Part shown: piece by piece, positions 8,070-16,026 of the stretch | Layout of the letters: each line of letters starts with the position of its first letter | Position numbering within the stretch: position 1 is the stretch's first letter | Assembly: GCF_001046635.1 (NCBI RefSeq) | Contig: NZ_KQ130453.1 | Location: 501,001-565,000 of the forward strand | Length of the DNA: 64,000 nt | Source of the DNA: Novosphingobium barchaimii LL02 | GTDB lineage: Bacteria; Pseudomonadota; Alphaproteobacteria; Sphingomonadales; Sphingomonadaceae | Reading direction: 5' to 3' | Notes under the pieces: generated by a model | The model's input: the letters and a program-made list of their open reading frames with translations, nothing else | Told to the model about the DNA's origin: nothing | Databases searched by the model: none | Position numbers and translations under genes: made by a program

Positions 8070-9272
8070 ATGCACGAAGCGCTTGGACAAGGACCACTAA
8101 GGATCGCGATTCCGATCCACAGCCTGGAGCCGGGCGGCGTGGAGCGTGTCGCGCTGGGGCTGGCCACGCAGTGGCGCAGTGCGGGGCATCAGGTGACGGT
8201 TGTGCTTGGCCGTTCGGGTGGCTCGGGCCTGTGCAGCGCGCCGGCGCTTGATTACTGGAGTGTGCCCACACGGCTCGCGACGGCGTCCTGGGAAACGCCG
8301 TGGATGATCCACAGCCTCTACAGCTTCCTGGTCGAGCGCCGGGTCGATCTTCTGTTCTGCCCTGGCAATACTTACGCTGTTGTCGCCGCTGCGATGAAAC
8401 TGCTGCTTGGTGGTCATGCGCCGCCGATGATGCTCAAGGTCAGCAACGCCCTGCACCGGCCCGACATGCCGCAGCCCATCCGCAGCGGCTATGGCACCTG
8501 GCTGCGGATGCAAGGCAGAGTGTTCGATTCTCTGGTCGCCTTATCCGAGCCGATGCGCCGGGAAATTCGCGAATGTATGCTGGCGGACGCGCAGCAGGTC
8601 AGCGTCATTGCCAATCCCGTGCTCACCCGGCAGCGGCTGCGCCACCTGGGCCGGATCGAGCGGCGCCCGCCTTCTGCCTGGGGTATGCGCTACCTCGCCG
8701 CCGGGCGGCTGGTGGCACAGAAGAACTATCCGCTGCTGTTGCGGGCCTTCGCAGGTGCGGCGCGGGCGGACGATCAACTGACCATCGCCGGCGAAGGGCC
8801 AGAGCGCGCCCGGCTCGAAGCGCTGGTGGACGCGCTGGGCATCGCTAGGCAGGTGCATTTCGCCGGCCACGTTGGCAGCATCGATGCGCTGCTGGAAAAG
8901 TCCGACGCGATGGTCCTCAGTTCGGATTACGAGGGCCTTCCAGGCGTCGTCGTCGAGGCGCTGGCGGCTGGGCTGCCTGTACTGGCGACCGACTGCTGCG
9001 TCAGCATGACCAGCCTTGTCGAGCATGAACGGACCGGATTGATCGTTCCCACCGGCAGCATCGAGACTTTTGCGCAAGGGCTGGTACAACTTCGCCAGAT
9101 GCGCGGCGATCCCCAGCGCGCCCGCTCAGTGGCCTCGATCTACGAAGTCGAAGGCGCGGCGCATCGTTACATTGAACTCATGCAGGATGTTGCCCGGCGG
9201 TGCGATCACGATCGCAGGCGCGGCCTTGCCCGCAGTGCGCTGGCGCCGTGCCGGTCGCTGCGGCGCTCATAG
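8070..9272 (+). CDS. GT4 family glycosyltransferase
   Basis: A 400-residue GT-B fold retaining glycosyltransferase of group 1 (GT4). The N-terminal domain opens with the acceptor-binding motif HSLEPGGVERVALGLA. The C-terminal nucleotide-sugar domain has AGRLVAQKNYPLLLRAF, AGEGPERARLEALV and the E-x7-E motif EGLPGVVVEALAAG near residue 290. It would transfer a hexose from a nucleotide donor to a lipid-linked or polysaccharide acceptor at the cytoplasmic membrane face. It is 171 bases from the deacetylase and 20 bases before the membrane protein. The sugar and acceptor cannot be read from the sequence. Confidence 0.85.
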   Translation: MHEALGQGPLRIAIPIHSLEPGGVERVALGLATQWRSAGHQVTVVLGRSGGSGLCSAPALDYWSVPTRLATASWETPWMIHSLYSFLVERRVDLLFCPGNTYAVVAAAMKLLLGGHAPPMMLKVSNALHRPDMPQPIRSGYGTWLRMQGRVFDSLVALSEPMRREIRECMLADAQQVSVIANPVLTRQRLRHLGRIERRPPSAWGMRYLAAGRLVAQKNYPLLLRAFAGAARADDQLTIAGEGPERARLEALVDALGIARQVHFAGHVGSIDALLEKSDAMVLSSDYEGLPGVVVEALAAGLPVLATDCCVSMTSLVEHERTGLIVPTGSIETFAQGLVQLRQMRGDPQRARSVASIYEVEGAAHRYIELMQDVARRCDHDRRRGLARSALAPCRSLRRS

Positions 9273-9292
9273 CAGTTCGGATCATCCAGGAG

Positions 9293-10225
9293 ATGTCCTT
9301 GTCCCAAACCGTTGCAGCAGGCAGTCTCGATCTGCCCGCAATCCAGCTAACGCCGCAGGACCGCCCGTCAAACCGGGGGCGAAACGCGGTGTTTTCGATT
9401 CTGCTCTCGCTCGCGGTAATCGCCGCTGTGGTGCATGAGACGAGCAGCATCGAACTGCGCAGATTGCCGGCGATGATCCCTTCATCGCCGGCGTTCTGGC
9501 TGGTCTTTGCGGCATCCTACCTCATCACCCCTGCCAGTGAATGGCTGATCTTCCGCCGTCTCTGGGGCATTCCGGCGACGGGCTTCCTCGCACTGATACG
9601 TAAGAAGGTTTATAACGAGCTTTTGCTTGGCTACCTCGGAGAGGCCTATTTCTACACCTGGGCTCGCCGCCGGGTGACCCTGGCTGCTGCGCCTTTCGGG
9701 GCGGTCAAGGACGTCGCTATTATTTCCGCTATGACCGGCAACGCGGTTACCGTGGTGCTGATGGCGCTGGTCTTGCCATTGCTGGGAACCCATGCACTGG
9801 GCATCGATGCGCGGGTGTTGATGCTATCGCTGGGCGTGATCCTCGTGATCTCGATCGCGGCGATGGCATTTCGCCGCAGGGTGTTCAGCCTGCCCAAGCC
9901 CGAACTGTGGATGATCGGGCGCATGCACCTCGCCCGCATTGTCCTGTCGACCCTGCTGTCGGCGGTCCTGTGGCATCTTGTCCTGCCCGGCGTCGCACTG
10001 TCATGGTGGTTCTACCTAGCGACGCTGCGCCTGCTCGTTTCGCGCCTGCCGCTCATCCCGAACAAGGACCTGCTGTTTGCCGGCATCACTGTAGTGGTGC
10101 TGGGCGAGGAGCGGGATATCGGCACGCTGATGGCGCTGATGGCGGGCCTGATCCTGGCCGCGCACCTCGTATTGGGTGCGCTGGTGGCCCTGCACGATCT
10201 CGTCAACCTGGAGAGGCGTCCATGA
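9293..10225 (+). CDS. Multi-spanning membrane protein of the glycan cluster
   Basis: A 310-residue integral membrane protein with about seven to eight hydrophobic helices (first about 30-48, then 60-80, 150-175, 185-203, 222-255, 270-305). The start ATG at 9293 has AGGAG directly upstream; longer frames into the previous gene are rejected. I do not recognise a specific motif. Size and topology recall lysylphosphatidylglycerol-synthase/UPF0104-like flippase-related proteins, but the charged loop KKVYNELLLGYLGEAYFYTWARRR is the only distinctive segment. It overlaps the next gene by four bases (ATGA), so translation is coupled. A role in moving or anchoring the glycan is inferred from context only. 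Confidence 0.75.
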   Translation: MSLSQTVAAGSLDLPAIQLTPQDRPSNRGRNAVFSILLSLAVIAAVVHETSSIELRRLPAMIPSSPAFWLVFAASYLITPASEWLIFRRLWGIPATGFLALIRKKVYNELLLGYLGEAYFYTWARRRVTLAAAPFGAVKDVAIISAMTGNAVTVVLMALVLPLLGTHALGIDARVLMLSLGVILVISIAAMAFRRRVFSLPKPELWMIGRMHLARIVLSTLLSAVLWHLVLPGVALSWWFYLATLRLLVSRLPLIPNKDLLFAGITVVVLGEERDIGTLMALMAGLILAAHLVLGALVALHDLVNLERRP

Positions 10226-10746
10226 TTTCCGTCGTATCCCTTGGTGTCGCATTGCCGTTGGCCGCTGCTGCGGCCGTGGCTTCCACGCCTGATCTCGGCA
10301 AGGCCGAAGCCCGCTGCCGTCCCGGCGAGAGCGGGGCCGCCTTCACGGTCGAGGTCGAAGGCCTCAAGGACCGCACCGGCAACCTCAAACTTGAGGTGTA
10401 CCCGGCAAACGACCGCGATTTCCTCGCCGATGACAACAAGCTGGTGGGTGCCGGCAAGACCTTCCGCCGCGTGGAAATTCCGGTTCCGGCGAGCGGCCCG
10501 GTCCGCCTTTGTGTGCGAGTGCCCCGCCCTGGCACATATGCGGTAAGCCTGCTCCACGACCGCGACCAGGATCGCAAGTTCAACTGGAAGGTCGACGGCA
10601 TCGGTTTCGCCGGAAACCCACGGCTGTTCCTTGGCAAGCCGCGGGCTGCCAGTGCCAGCGCCAATGCGGGCGGCGCGCCGACCCGGCTTTCGATCGTGCT
10701 CAACTACCGCAGGGGCCTCGGCGTTGCCCCGCTGGCAGCAAGGTGA
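10222..10746 (+). CDS. DUF2141 exported protein
   Basis: A 174-residue DUF2141 protein. It starts with a signal peptide (MISVVSLGVALPLAAAAAVAS). The family's core is clear: VEGLKDRTGNLKLEVYPAN, then a beta-sandwich ending in TYAVSLLHDRDQDRKFNWK and DGIGFAGNP, where the Asp-rich loop looks calcium-binding. DUF2141 proteins are periplasmic or surface proteins of unknown function, often near glycan or carotenoid genes in sphingomonads. The ATGA overlap with the membrane protein gene and the seven-base gap to the next glycosyltransferase place it firmly in the cluster. Confidence 0.85.
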   Translation: MISVVSLGVALPLAAAAAVASTPDLGKAEARCRPGESGAAFTVEVEGLKDRTGNLKLEVYPANDRDFLADDNKLVGAGKTFRRVEIPVPASGPVRLCVRVPRPGTYAVSLLHDRDQDRKFNWKVDGIGFAGNPRLFLGKPRAASASANAGGAPTRLSIVLNYRRGLGVAPLAAR

Positions 10747-10753
10747 CCGGGCA

Positions 10754-11905
10754 ATGAGGATCGTCGACGTCTGCGCCTTTTACACCCCGCATGGCGGCGG
10801 TGTGCGCACTTATGTGGAACAGAAGCTGCGCATCGGGCCACAACTGGGGCACGAGATCGTCATCCTCGCCCCCGGCGACGAGGATGGCGTGGTCGAACGC
10901 GGACCTAACGCCCGTATCGTCACCCTGAAAAGCCCGCGTTTCCCGCTGGACCGCAAGTACGGCTACTTCGCTTCGGCCGAGCAGTTGCACGGGGCCCTCG
11001 ATGCACTGGCGCCCGATTTCGTGGAAGCGACCTCGCCCTGGCGCAGTGCGGGGCTTGTCGCCGATTGGGCAGGCGCTGCGCCGCGTAGTCTGGTGATGCA
11101 TGCGGACCCGCTTTCCGCCTTTGCCTACCGCTGGTTCGGCCAAGTCTTCTCACGCCGGACGATCGACTGGCAGTTCTCGGTCTACTGGGAGCATCTGCGC
11201 CGCCACTCTCGCCGCTTCGATCATGTCGTATGCGCCAACAGCGACCTTTCCCGCCGATTGGCCGAAGGCGGTGTGCCGCGCACGGTGACGTTGCCGATGG
11301 GGGTGGAGCCGGGCCGCTTCTCCCCACTTAACCGCGATCCTGCGTTGCGCGCGCGGTTGCTGGCCGCCTGCGATCTGCCGGAAAGTGCCAGCCTGCTGCT
11401 GGGCTGCGGGCGGCTTTCCCCCGAGAAGCGCTGGCCGATGGTGATCGACGCGGTCAACGCCGCCGGCCAGCAGTCGCCTATCGGCCTCGTCATGTTCGGT
11501 GAGGGGCGCGAGCGGCGCACCATCCTCAAGCACATCGCCGGCAATCCGCACGTTCGCCTGTTCGAACCCGAGCGCGACCGCGAAACGTTCGCGCGCATTC
11601 TCGCCAGTCCCGATGGATTGATCCATGGGTGCGAGGCGGAAACCTATTGCATGGCTGCTGCCGAAGCGCGCGCGAGCGGCACGCCGGTCATCGTTCCCGA
11701 TGGCGGCGGCGCGGCCGATCACGCGGGCGACGGCGCAGGCATGACTTACGCTGCCTGCGACCCGGCGGCAGCGGCGCGTGCCATCGCCACCGTCTTGCGC
11801 AGCCCGCGGCGGCAGCCGCAGGAGGCACGCACGATCACCCAGCATTTCGCCGAACTTTTCGCGCTTTACGAAGATACTAGGGCGCGTGTGCGCATGGCGG
11901 CCTGA
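10754..11905 (+). CDS. GT4 family glycosyltransferase (second of the cluster)
   Basis: A 383-residue GT-B glycosyltransferase. The N-terminal acceptor domain begins MRIVDVCAFYTPHGGGVRTY with the glycine-rich loop of GT4 enzymes. The donor domain contains GCGRLSPEKRWPMVIDAV and FGEGRERR. The E-x7-E motif is in HGCEAETYCMAAAEARASG, where EAETYCMAAAEA supplies the two acidic residues; the GxPVIVPDGGG segment follows. A mannosyl- or glucosyltransferase activity is typical. It is the last gene of the cluster and is followed by a hairpin at 11913-11945. Confidence 0.85.
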   Translation: MRIVDVCAFYTPHGGGVRTYVEQKLRIGPQLGHEIVILAPGDEDGVVERGPNARIVTLKSPRFPLDRKYGYFASAEQLHGALDALAPDFVEATSPWRSAGLVADWAGAAPRSLVMHADPLSAFAYRWFGQVFSRRTIDWQFSVYWEHLRRHSRRFDHVVCANSDLSRRLAEGGVPRTVTLPMGVEPGRFSPLNRDPALRARLLAACDLPESASLLLGCGRLSPEKRWPMVIDAVNAAGQQSPIGLVMFGEGRERRTILKHIAGNPHVRLFEPERDRETFARILASPDGLIHGCEAETYCMAAAEARASGTPVIVPDGGGAADHAGDGAGMTYAACDPAAAARAIATVLRSPRRQPQEARTITQHFAELFALYEDTRARVRMAA

Positions 11906-12349
11906 CGGGTAGACCGGGTGCCCAAAAAGGGGCACTCGATCCGGTGACGCCAGTGTTCAGACCGAGCAGGGCGCGCTAATCTGGAACAAGCGGGGCGCGT
12001 TGCAGGATACTTCTTGCAGCCGCAGATGGTCGCAAGGCGAGGCACGATCTGGAGGTGGCGACCATCAGCTTCGTTGGCGGCGATCCCTGTTCCAGGGTCT
12101 GTTCGGTGGTGTAGTTCCACCTGTTCTGGCCCGTCGGCGGTACACGCAAACACTGCACTCCGGTACGCGGGCTCTGCCAAATAGGTGCCTTGCCCCATCC
12201 CGGGCCGCGTCTCGGCGGCGTTCGGGCCTTCACGGCGGCTTTGCAATCGGCCGAAAATGGCCATTTATGCGGTTCAGGAGGGCATCTGGGGCTTGCGTCT
12301 TTTGCATCTAGTCCCCTAAGCTGGGTGCACCGCAACATGGAGTGAAGTT
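11906..12349. other. Gene-free 444-base stretch; terminator-like hairpin and possible structured RNA
   Basis: Immediately after the glycosyltransferase is a hairpin (GGGTGCCC at 11916-11923 with GGGCACTC at 11930-11937, A-rich loop) without a T run. The remaining 400 bases carry only short minus-strand frames (120 and 132 residues) with Arg/Pro/Cys-rich composition that look non-coding. Several short complementary blocks occur, for example GGCCCG at 12128-12133 with CGGGCC at 12223-12228. A promoter for the antiporter must lie near the right end. I could not match this to tmRNA, 6S, RNase P or SRP RNA. Confidence 0.4.
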
Positions 12350-13981
12350 TTGGAGACAGTTTCTATCGTGCTATTCCTCTTGCTGGCGGTAGTCGTCAGC
12401 GGAGCCTTCGCCCGAATGCTGCCGTTCTCCATTCCCACTCCGCTGGTCCAGATCGTCCTTGGCGCGGCGATCGGTCTGTCTACATCGCACGGGGTCGAGC
12501 TTGATCCAGAGCTTTTCCTGTTCCTTTTCCTGCCGCCGCTGCTGTTTCTGGACGGTTGGCGCATTCCCAAGGACGAACTGCTCAAGGATGCCTCCACCGT
12601 CGTCGAACTGGCCCTTGGGTTGGTGTTGATGACGGTGGTGGGCATGGGCTTTTTTATCCACTGGATGATCCCGGCAATGCCGCTGGCCGTGGCCTTCGCC
12701 CTTGCCGCGGTCGTTTCGCCGACGGACCCGATTGCAGTTTCCGCCATCGCCGCGCGAGTGCCGATCCCCAAGCGCATGATGCACATCCTCGAAGGCGAAT
12801 CGCTTCTCAACGATGCTTCGGGCCTGGTCTGTCTGCGCTTTGCCGTCGCGGCGGCGTTGACGGGCACGTTCTCGGCCGGGGAAGCGGCGCTGAGCTTCGC
12901 CTGGGTCGCGCTTGGCGGACTGGCGACCGGCGTCATCGTCACTATCGCCGCTACGCGCGCCAAGGCCTGGGTGACCAAGCGTTGGGGTGAGGATACCGGC
13001 TCGCAGATCCTCGTCAGCCTGCTGATCCCCTTTGGCTCCTACCTTCTCGCCGAACACATGCACGCCTCCGGCATCCTTGCTGCGGTGAGCGCTGGCGTGA
13101 CGATGACTTTCGCGGAAATCTCGCGTCAGGCCCTTGCTGTCACGCGGATGCGCCGCAATTCGGTGTGGGACATGGTCCAGTTCACCCTCAACGGCATCAT
13201 CTTCGTGCTACTGGGTGAGCAGTTGCCGAGCATTCTTGCCGGCGCGAAGCAGACAGTCGCGCTGACCGGCCATGCCGCGCCTTGGTGGCTGGGCGTCTAT
13301 GTTCTGGCGATCGTGGCGGGGCTTGCGGCGCTGCGCTTTATATGGGTCTGGGCTTCACTCAAGTTCACCATCCTGCGCAAAGCGAAGAAGGGCGATGGTT
13401 TCCAGAGCCCTGACTGGCGCTTGGTCGCGGCGACGTCCTTCGCGGGTGTGCGCGGCGCGATCACGCTGGCCGGTGTACTTACGCTGCCACTGGTGCTGAA
13501 CGACGGGACCCCGTTCCCCGCGCGCGACCTGGCGATCTTCCTGGCGGCCGGTGTCATTGTCGTCTCGCTGGTACTGGCCAGTGTCGCCTTGCCGATGCTG
13601 TTGAAAGGCCTGACGATGCCCGCCGAACCGGCCAAGCAGGCTGAGGAGGACAATGCCCGCATCGCCACTGCCGAAGCCGCCATTCAGGCCATCGAACGTC
13701 ACCAGCACGCTTTGGCGACAGACAAGGTGGACGCCGATATCTACGCCGAAGCAGGCGGGCAGGTGATGAACCTCTACCGCGAGCGGGTCGAGGGATTGAG
13801 CGGCAAGCAGTCCGACGAAAGCCGCGCCGGCGACCGGCTCTTGCGGGAATTCCGTCTCGTCGGCGTCAGGGCGGAGCGGGCCGCAGTGCTTAAACTCGTG
13901 CGGACCCGCCGTATCGGCAGCGAGACAGCCAAGAAGCTGACGCGGGAACTGGACCTTTCAGAAACGCGCTACCACGGCTGA
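12350..13981 (+). CDS. CPA1 family Na+/H+ antiporter
   Basis: A 543-residue cation/proton antiporter with about twelve N-terminal membrane helices and a 130-residue cytoplasmic C-terminal tail. Diagnostic CPA1 motifs are FLFLPPLLFLDGW, VSPTDPIAVSAIA and LEGESLLNDASGLV, where the adjacent Asn-Asp carries out ion exchange. It would extrude sodium (or potassium) in exchange for protons. The start is a TTG at 12350 with GGAG eight bases upstream; the nearby ATG at 12337 runs at once into a stop. The gene stands alone, between the glycan cluster and an Rrf2 regulator on the same strand. Confidence 0.88.
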   Translation: METVSIVLFLLLAVVVSGAFARMLPFSIPTPLVQIVLGAAIGLSTSHGVELDPELFLFLFLPPLLFLDGWRIPKDELLKDASTVVELALGLVLMTVVGMGFFIHWMIPAMPLAVAFALAAVVSPTDPIAVSAIAARVPIPKRMMHILEGESLLNDASGLVCLRFAVAAALTGTFSAGEAALSFAWVALGGLATGVIVTIAATRAKAWVTKRWGEDTGSQILVSLLIPFGSYLLAEHMHASGILAAVSAGVTMTFAEISRQALAVTRMRRNSVWDMVQFTLNGIIFVLLGEQLPSILAGAKQTVALTGHAAPWWLGVYVLAIVAGLAALRFIWVWASLKFTILRKAKKGDGFQSPDWRLVAATSFAGVRGAITLAGVLTLPLVLNDGTPFPARDLAIFLAAGVIVVSLVLASVALPMLLKGLTMPAEPAKQAEEDNARIATAEAAIQAIERHQHALATDKVDADIYAEAGGQVMNLYRERVEGLSGKQSDESRAGDRLLREFRLVGVRAERAAVLKLVRTRRIGSETAKKLTRELDLSETRYHG

Positions 13982-14031
13982 TGGAAAATTAACGAGGACC
14001 AATCTAGTCTGCGTTTAATTGTTGACGCTAT

Positions 14032-14056
14032 AACGCGGATGGAGTAACTCCGCGTT
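14032..14056 (+). promoter_or_regulatory. Perfect inverted repeat directly before the rrf2 start
   Basis: Eight-base perfect arms, AACGCGGA (14032-14039) and TCCGCGTT (14049-14056), flank a nine-base loop that contains the GGAG ribosome binding sequence (14041-14044). The repeat ends one base before the ATG. It may be an autoregulatory Rrf2 operator, an mRNA hairpin affecting translation, or both. A TTGAC element at 14022-14026 lies just upstream. Confidence 0.5.
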
Positions 14057-14057
14057 C

Positions 14058-14600
14058 ATGGCTCATATAACCACCAGCGTCGAATACGGCATCCACGGAT
14101 TGCTCTGGCTTGTCGGAAATGACGGCAAGGCGCTGAGCAGCCGTGAGATCGCCGAGATTCAGGGCATCTCGCCCAGCTTCCTCGCAAAGATTTTCCCCAA
14201 GCTGGAAAAGGCCGGGATCGTCGCCGCCAGCGAGGGCGTGCGTGGCGGCTACCGGCTGGGGCGTCCGGCGGATGAGATCACGTTCCTCCAGATCGTCGAT
14301 GCCATCGAAGGCGAGAAGCCGCTGTTCGACTGCCAGGAAGTGCGCGAACGCTGCGCGTTGTTCGCTGGCGAAGTGCCCGGCTGGGCGAGTTCGGGAATCT
14401 GTGCGATCCACGCGGTGATGAAACAGGCTGAAAAGGCAATGCGCGATGTGCTTGCCGCCCAGACGCTGGGCGAAGTTGCCAGCCGATTTAACCGCAAAGC
14501 GCCCGGCAGCTTCTTTGCCGATTTCAAAGAATGGGCCGGTGAGCGCCAGACCACGCGAACGGCCCGGACCGGTCGCCCGGCGCGTGACGGGCCTTCCTGA
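14058..14600 (+). CDS. Rrf2 family transcriptional regulator with three Cys ligands
   Basis: A 180-residue Rrf2 regulator. The N-terminal winged helix includes SSREIAEIQGISPSFLAKIF and the wing VRGGYRLGRPADEIT. Three cysteines, Cys92, Cys99 and Cys115 (DCQEVRERC then GICAIH), sit where IscR and NsrR bind an iron-sulphur cluster, though the spacing (6 and 15 residues between) is wider than in IscR. It should sense cluster status, oxygen, nitric oxide or redox state. It is 149 bases upstream of an FAD-dependent oxidoreductase on the same strand, a common target of such regulators. The C-terminal tail (about 155-180) is basic and poorly conserved-looking. Confidence 0.85.
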   Translation: MAHITTSVEYGIHGLLWLVGNDGKALSSREIAEIQGISPSFLAKIFPKLEKAGIVAASEGVRGGYRLGRPADEITFLQIVDAIEGEKPLFDCQEVRERCALFAGEVPGWASSGICAIHAVMKQAEKAMRDVLAAQTLGEVASRFNRKAPGSFFADFKEWAGERQTTRTARTGRPARDGPS

Positions 14601-14749
14601 TCCGCTTCGATATACCCTGAAAATCTGACTTTCTTTCCCGTCGTCCTCGCCGGACGCTGCCGGGAAAGCCCTGCTTCGTGCCTGCCCCATAAGGCATCGT
14701 GCCTTGCGGATCGAGACTTTGCGTCCGGTGAACCTGAAGGAGAACACAA

Positions 14750-15961
14750 ATGAGCAAGCAGACCATTCTTGTCGCCGGTTCCGGTTTTGCCGGTGTCTGG
14801 GCCGCTCTTTCTGCCGCCCGTGCCATTTCGTTGGCAGGGCGTGAGGGCGACGTGGAGGTGGTGATCGTATCGCCCGAACCCCGCCTGGTGATCCGCCCGC
14901 GCCTGTATGAAGCCGTGCTGGAGAATATGGACCCGGATGTTTCCGAACTGCTGGCCGCCGTGGGCGTGCGCCATATCGGCGGCCTGATCCAGGACATCGG
15001 CGTGGAAGGGCGCGAGGCTACGATCGTGCACGGCGATGGCGCCGTGCAGTCGATCAAGTGGGACCGTTTCGTCCTTGCCACCGGCAGCCGCTTGGCGACC
15101 CCGCCGATCCCCGGCCTTGCTGACCATGCCTTCGACGTCGATCAGCTTGTTTCCGCGCAGCGTCTGGATGCTCACATCACGTCGCTGGGAGCACGGGCGG
15201 AAACGGCAGCGCGCAATACGGCGGTTGTTGTCGGCGGCGGGTTCACCGGCCTCGAAGGCGCTGCTGAAATGCCCGAACGCCTGCGCGCGGCACTGGGCAG
15301 CGACGCGCAGGTTCGCGTAGTCATCGTCGATCCCGCCCCGCAGATCGGCGCCGACATGGGCGATGAGGCGGGTGAGGCGGTCCGGGCCGCGCTGGTGGAA
15401 ATGGATATCGAGCAGCGACCCGGCGTGCGCCTCACGGCGGTGGATGCGGACGGCGTCACCCTTTCTGACGGCTCGCGCATCGATGCCGCGACGGTGGTGT
15501 GGAGCGCGGGGCTGCGCGCCCATCCACTCGCCGCGCAAGTTCCCGGCGAGCATGACGCGGTGGGCCGTGTTGTCGGCGATGCCTTCCTGCGCGCTCCGGC
15601 TGCGGACGGTATTTTCGTCACCGGCGATACCGTCAAGGCGGCAACCGACGCTGTCGGCAACTTTACGGTGATGTCCTGCCAGCACGCGCTCAGCCTCGGG
15701 CGCGTGGCAGGGCACAATGCGGCTGCCGAACTCGTCGGGCTGAACCTTCATCCCTACAGTCAGCCCAAGTACGTCACCTGTCTGGACCTGGGCGCCTGGG
15801 GCGCGCTCTACACCGAGGGCTGGGACCGGCAGGTCCGCCTGACGCGTGAGGAGGGCAAGAAGGTGAAGCAGGAGATCAACGGCGTTTGGATCTACCCGCC
15901 CGCACCCGACCGCGATGCCGTGTTCGCGATGTCCAACCCGGACTTCGTAATCGTCCCGTGA
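14750..15961 (+). CDS. NAD(P)/FAD-dependent pyridine nucleotide-disulphide oxidoreductase, NADH dehydrogenase-like
   Basis: A 403-residue flavoprotein of the type II NADH dehydrogenase/AIF-like superfamily. The FAD dinucleotide motif is VAGSGFAGVWAALSA (residues 7-21). A second GxGxxG for NAD(P)H is VVVGGGFTGLEGAAEM (about 158-173), and FVTGDTVKAA near residue 288 is the second FAD contact. There is no CxxxxC disulphide motif and no C-terminal amphipathic anchor is obvious. It would oxidise NADH or NADPH with a quinone or small-molecule acceptor. AAGGAG lies ahead of the ATG, and a hairpin terminator follows at 15982. Control by the Rrf2 protein upstream is likely. Confidence 0.8.
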   Translation: MSKQTILVAGSGFAGVWAALSAARAISLAGREGDVEVVIVSPEPRLVIRPRLYEAVLENMDPDVSELLAAVGVRHIGGLIQDIGVEGREATIVHGDGAVQSIKWDRFVLATGSRLATPPIPGLADHAFDVDQLVSAQRLDAHITSLGARAETAARNTAVVVGGGFTGLEGAAEMPERLRAALGSDAQVRVVIVDPAPQIGADMGDEAGEAVRAALVEMDIEQRPGVRLTAVDADGVTLSDGSRIDAATVVWSAGLRAHPLAAQVPGEHDAVGRVVGDAFLRAPAADGIFVTGDTVKAATDAVGNFTVMSCQHALSLGRVAGHNAAAELVGLNLHPYSQPKYVTCLDLGAWGALYTEGWDRQVRLTREEGKKVKQEINGVWIYPPAPDRDAVFAMSNPDFVIVP

Positions 15962-15981
15962 CGAAGTTTGTACCATGAATG

Positions 15982-16020
15982 GCGCGTGTTCCGGCTAGCA
16001 AGGGCAGCCGGAACACGCGC
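15982..16020. terminator. Bidirectional hairpin terminator
   Basis: A perfect 15-base-pair stem (15982-15996 with 16006-16020) and nine-base loop lies between the convergent oxidoreductase and aldo/keto reductase genes. On the plus strand it is followed by TTCGTTT. Confidence 0.8.
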
Positions 16021-16026
16021 TTCGTT

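Noticed and set aside
12001-12320. Possible 6S RNA or tmRNA
   Set aside because: The zapA-linked context of alphaproteobacterial 6S RNA is absent, and neither the tmRNA tag region nor its acceptor sequences are seen.
11976-12338. Minus-strand ORFs of 120 and 132 codons in the gap before the antiporter
   Set aside because: No ribosome binding site, odd Arg/Pro/Cys content and poor codon bias; treated as non-coding.
14691-14705. AAGGCA-TCG-TGCCTT hairpin before the FAD oxidoreductase
   Set aside because: Only six base pairs; too common by chance in GC-rich DNA to call an operator.
14249-15976. 575-codon minus-strand frame opposite rrf2 and the FAD oxidoreductase
   Set aside because: It is antisense to two genes with clear motifs and carries no recognisable domain.
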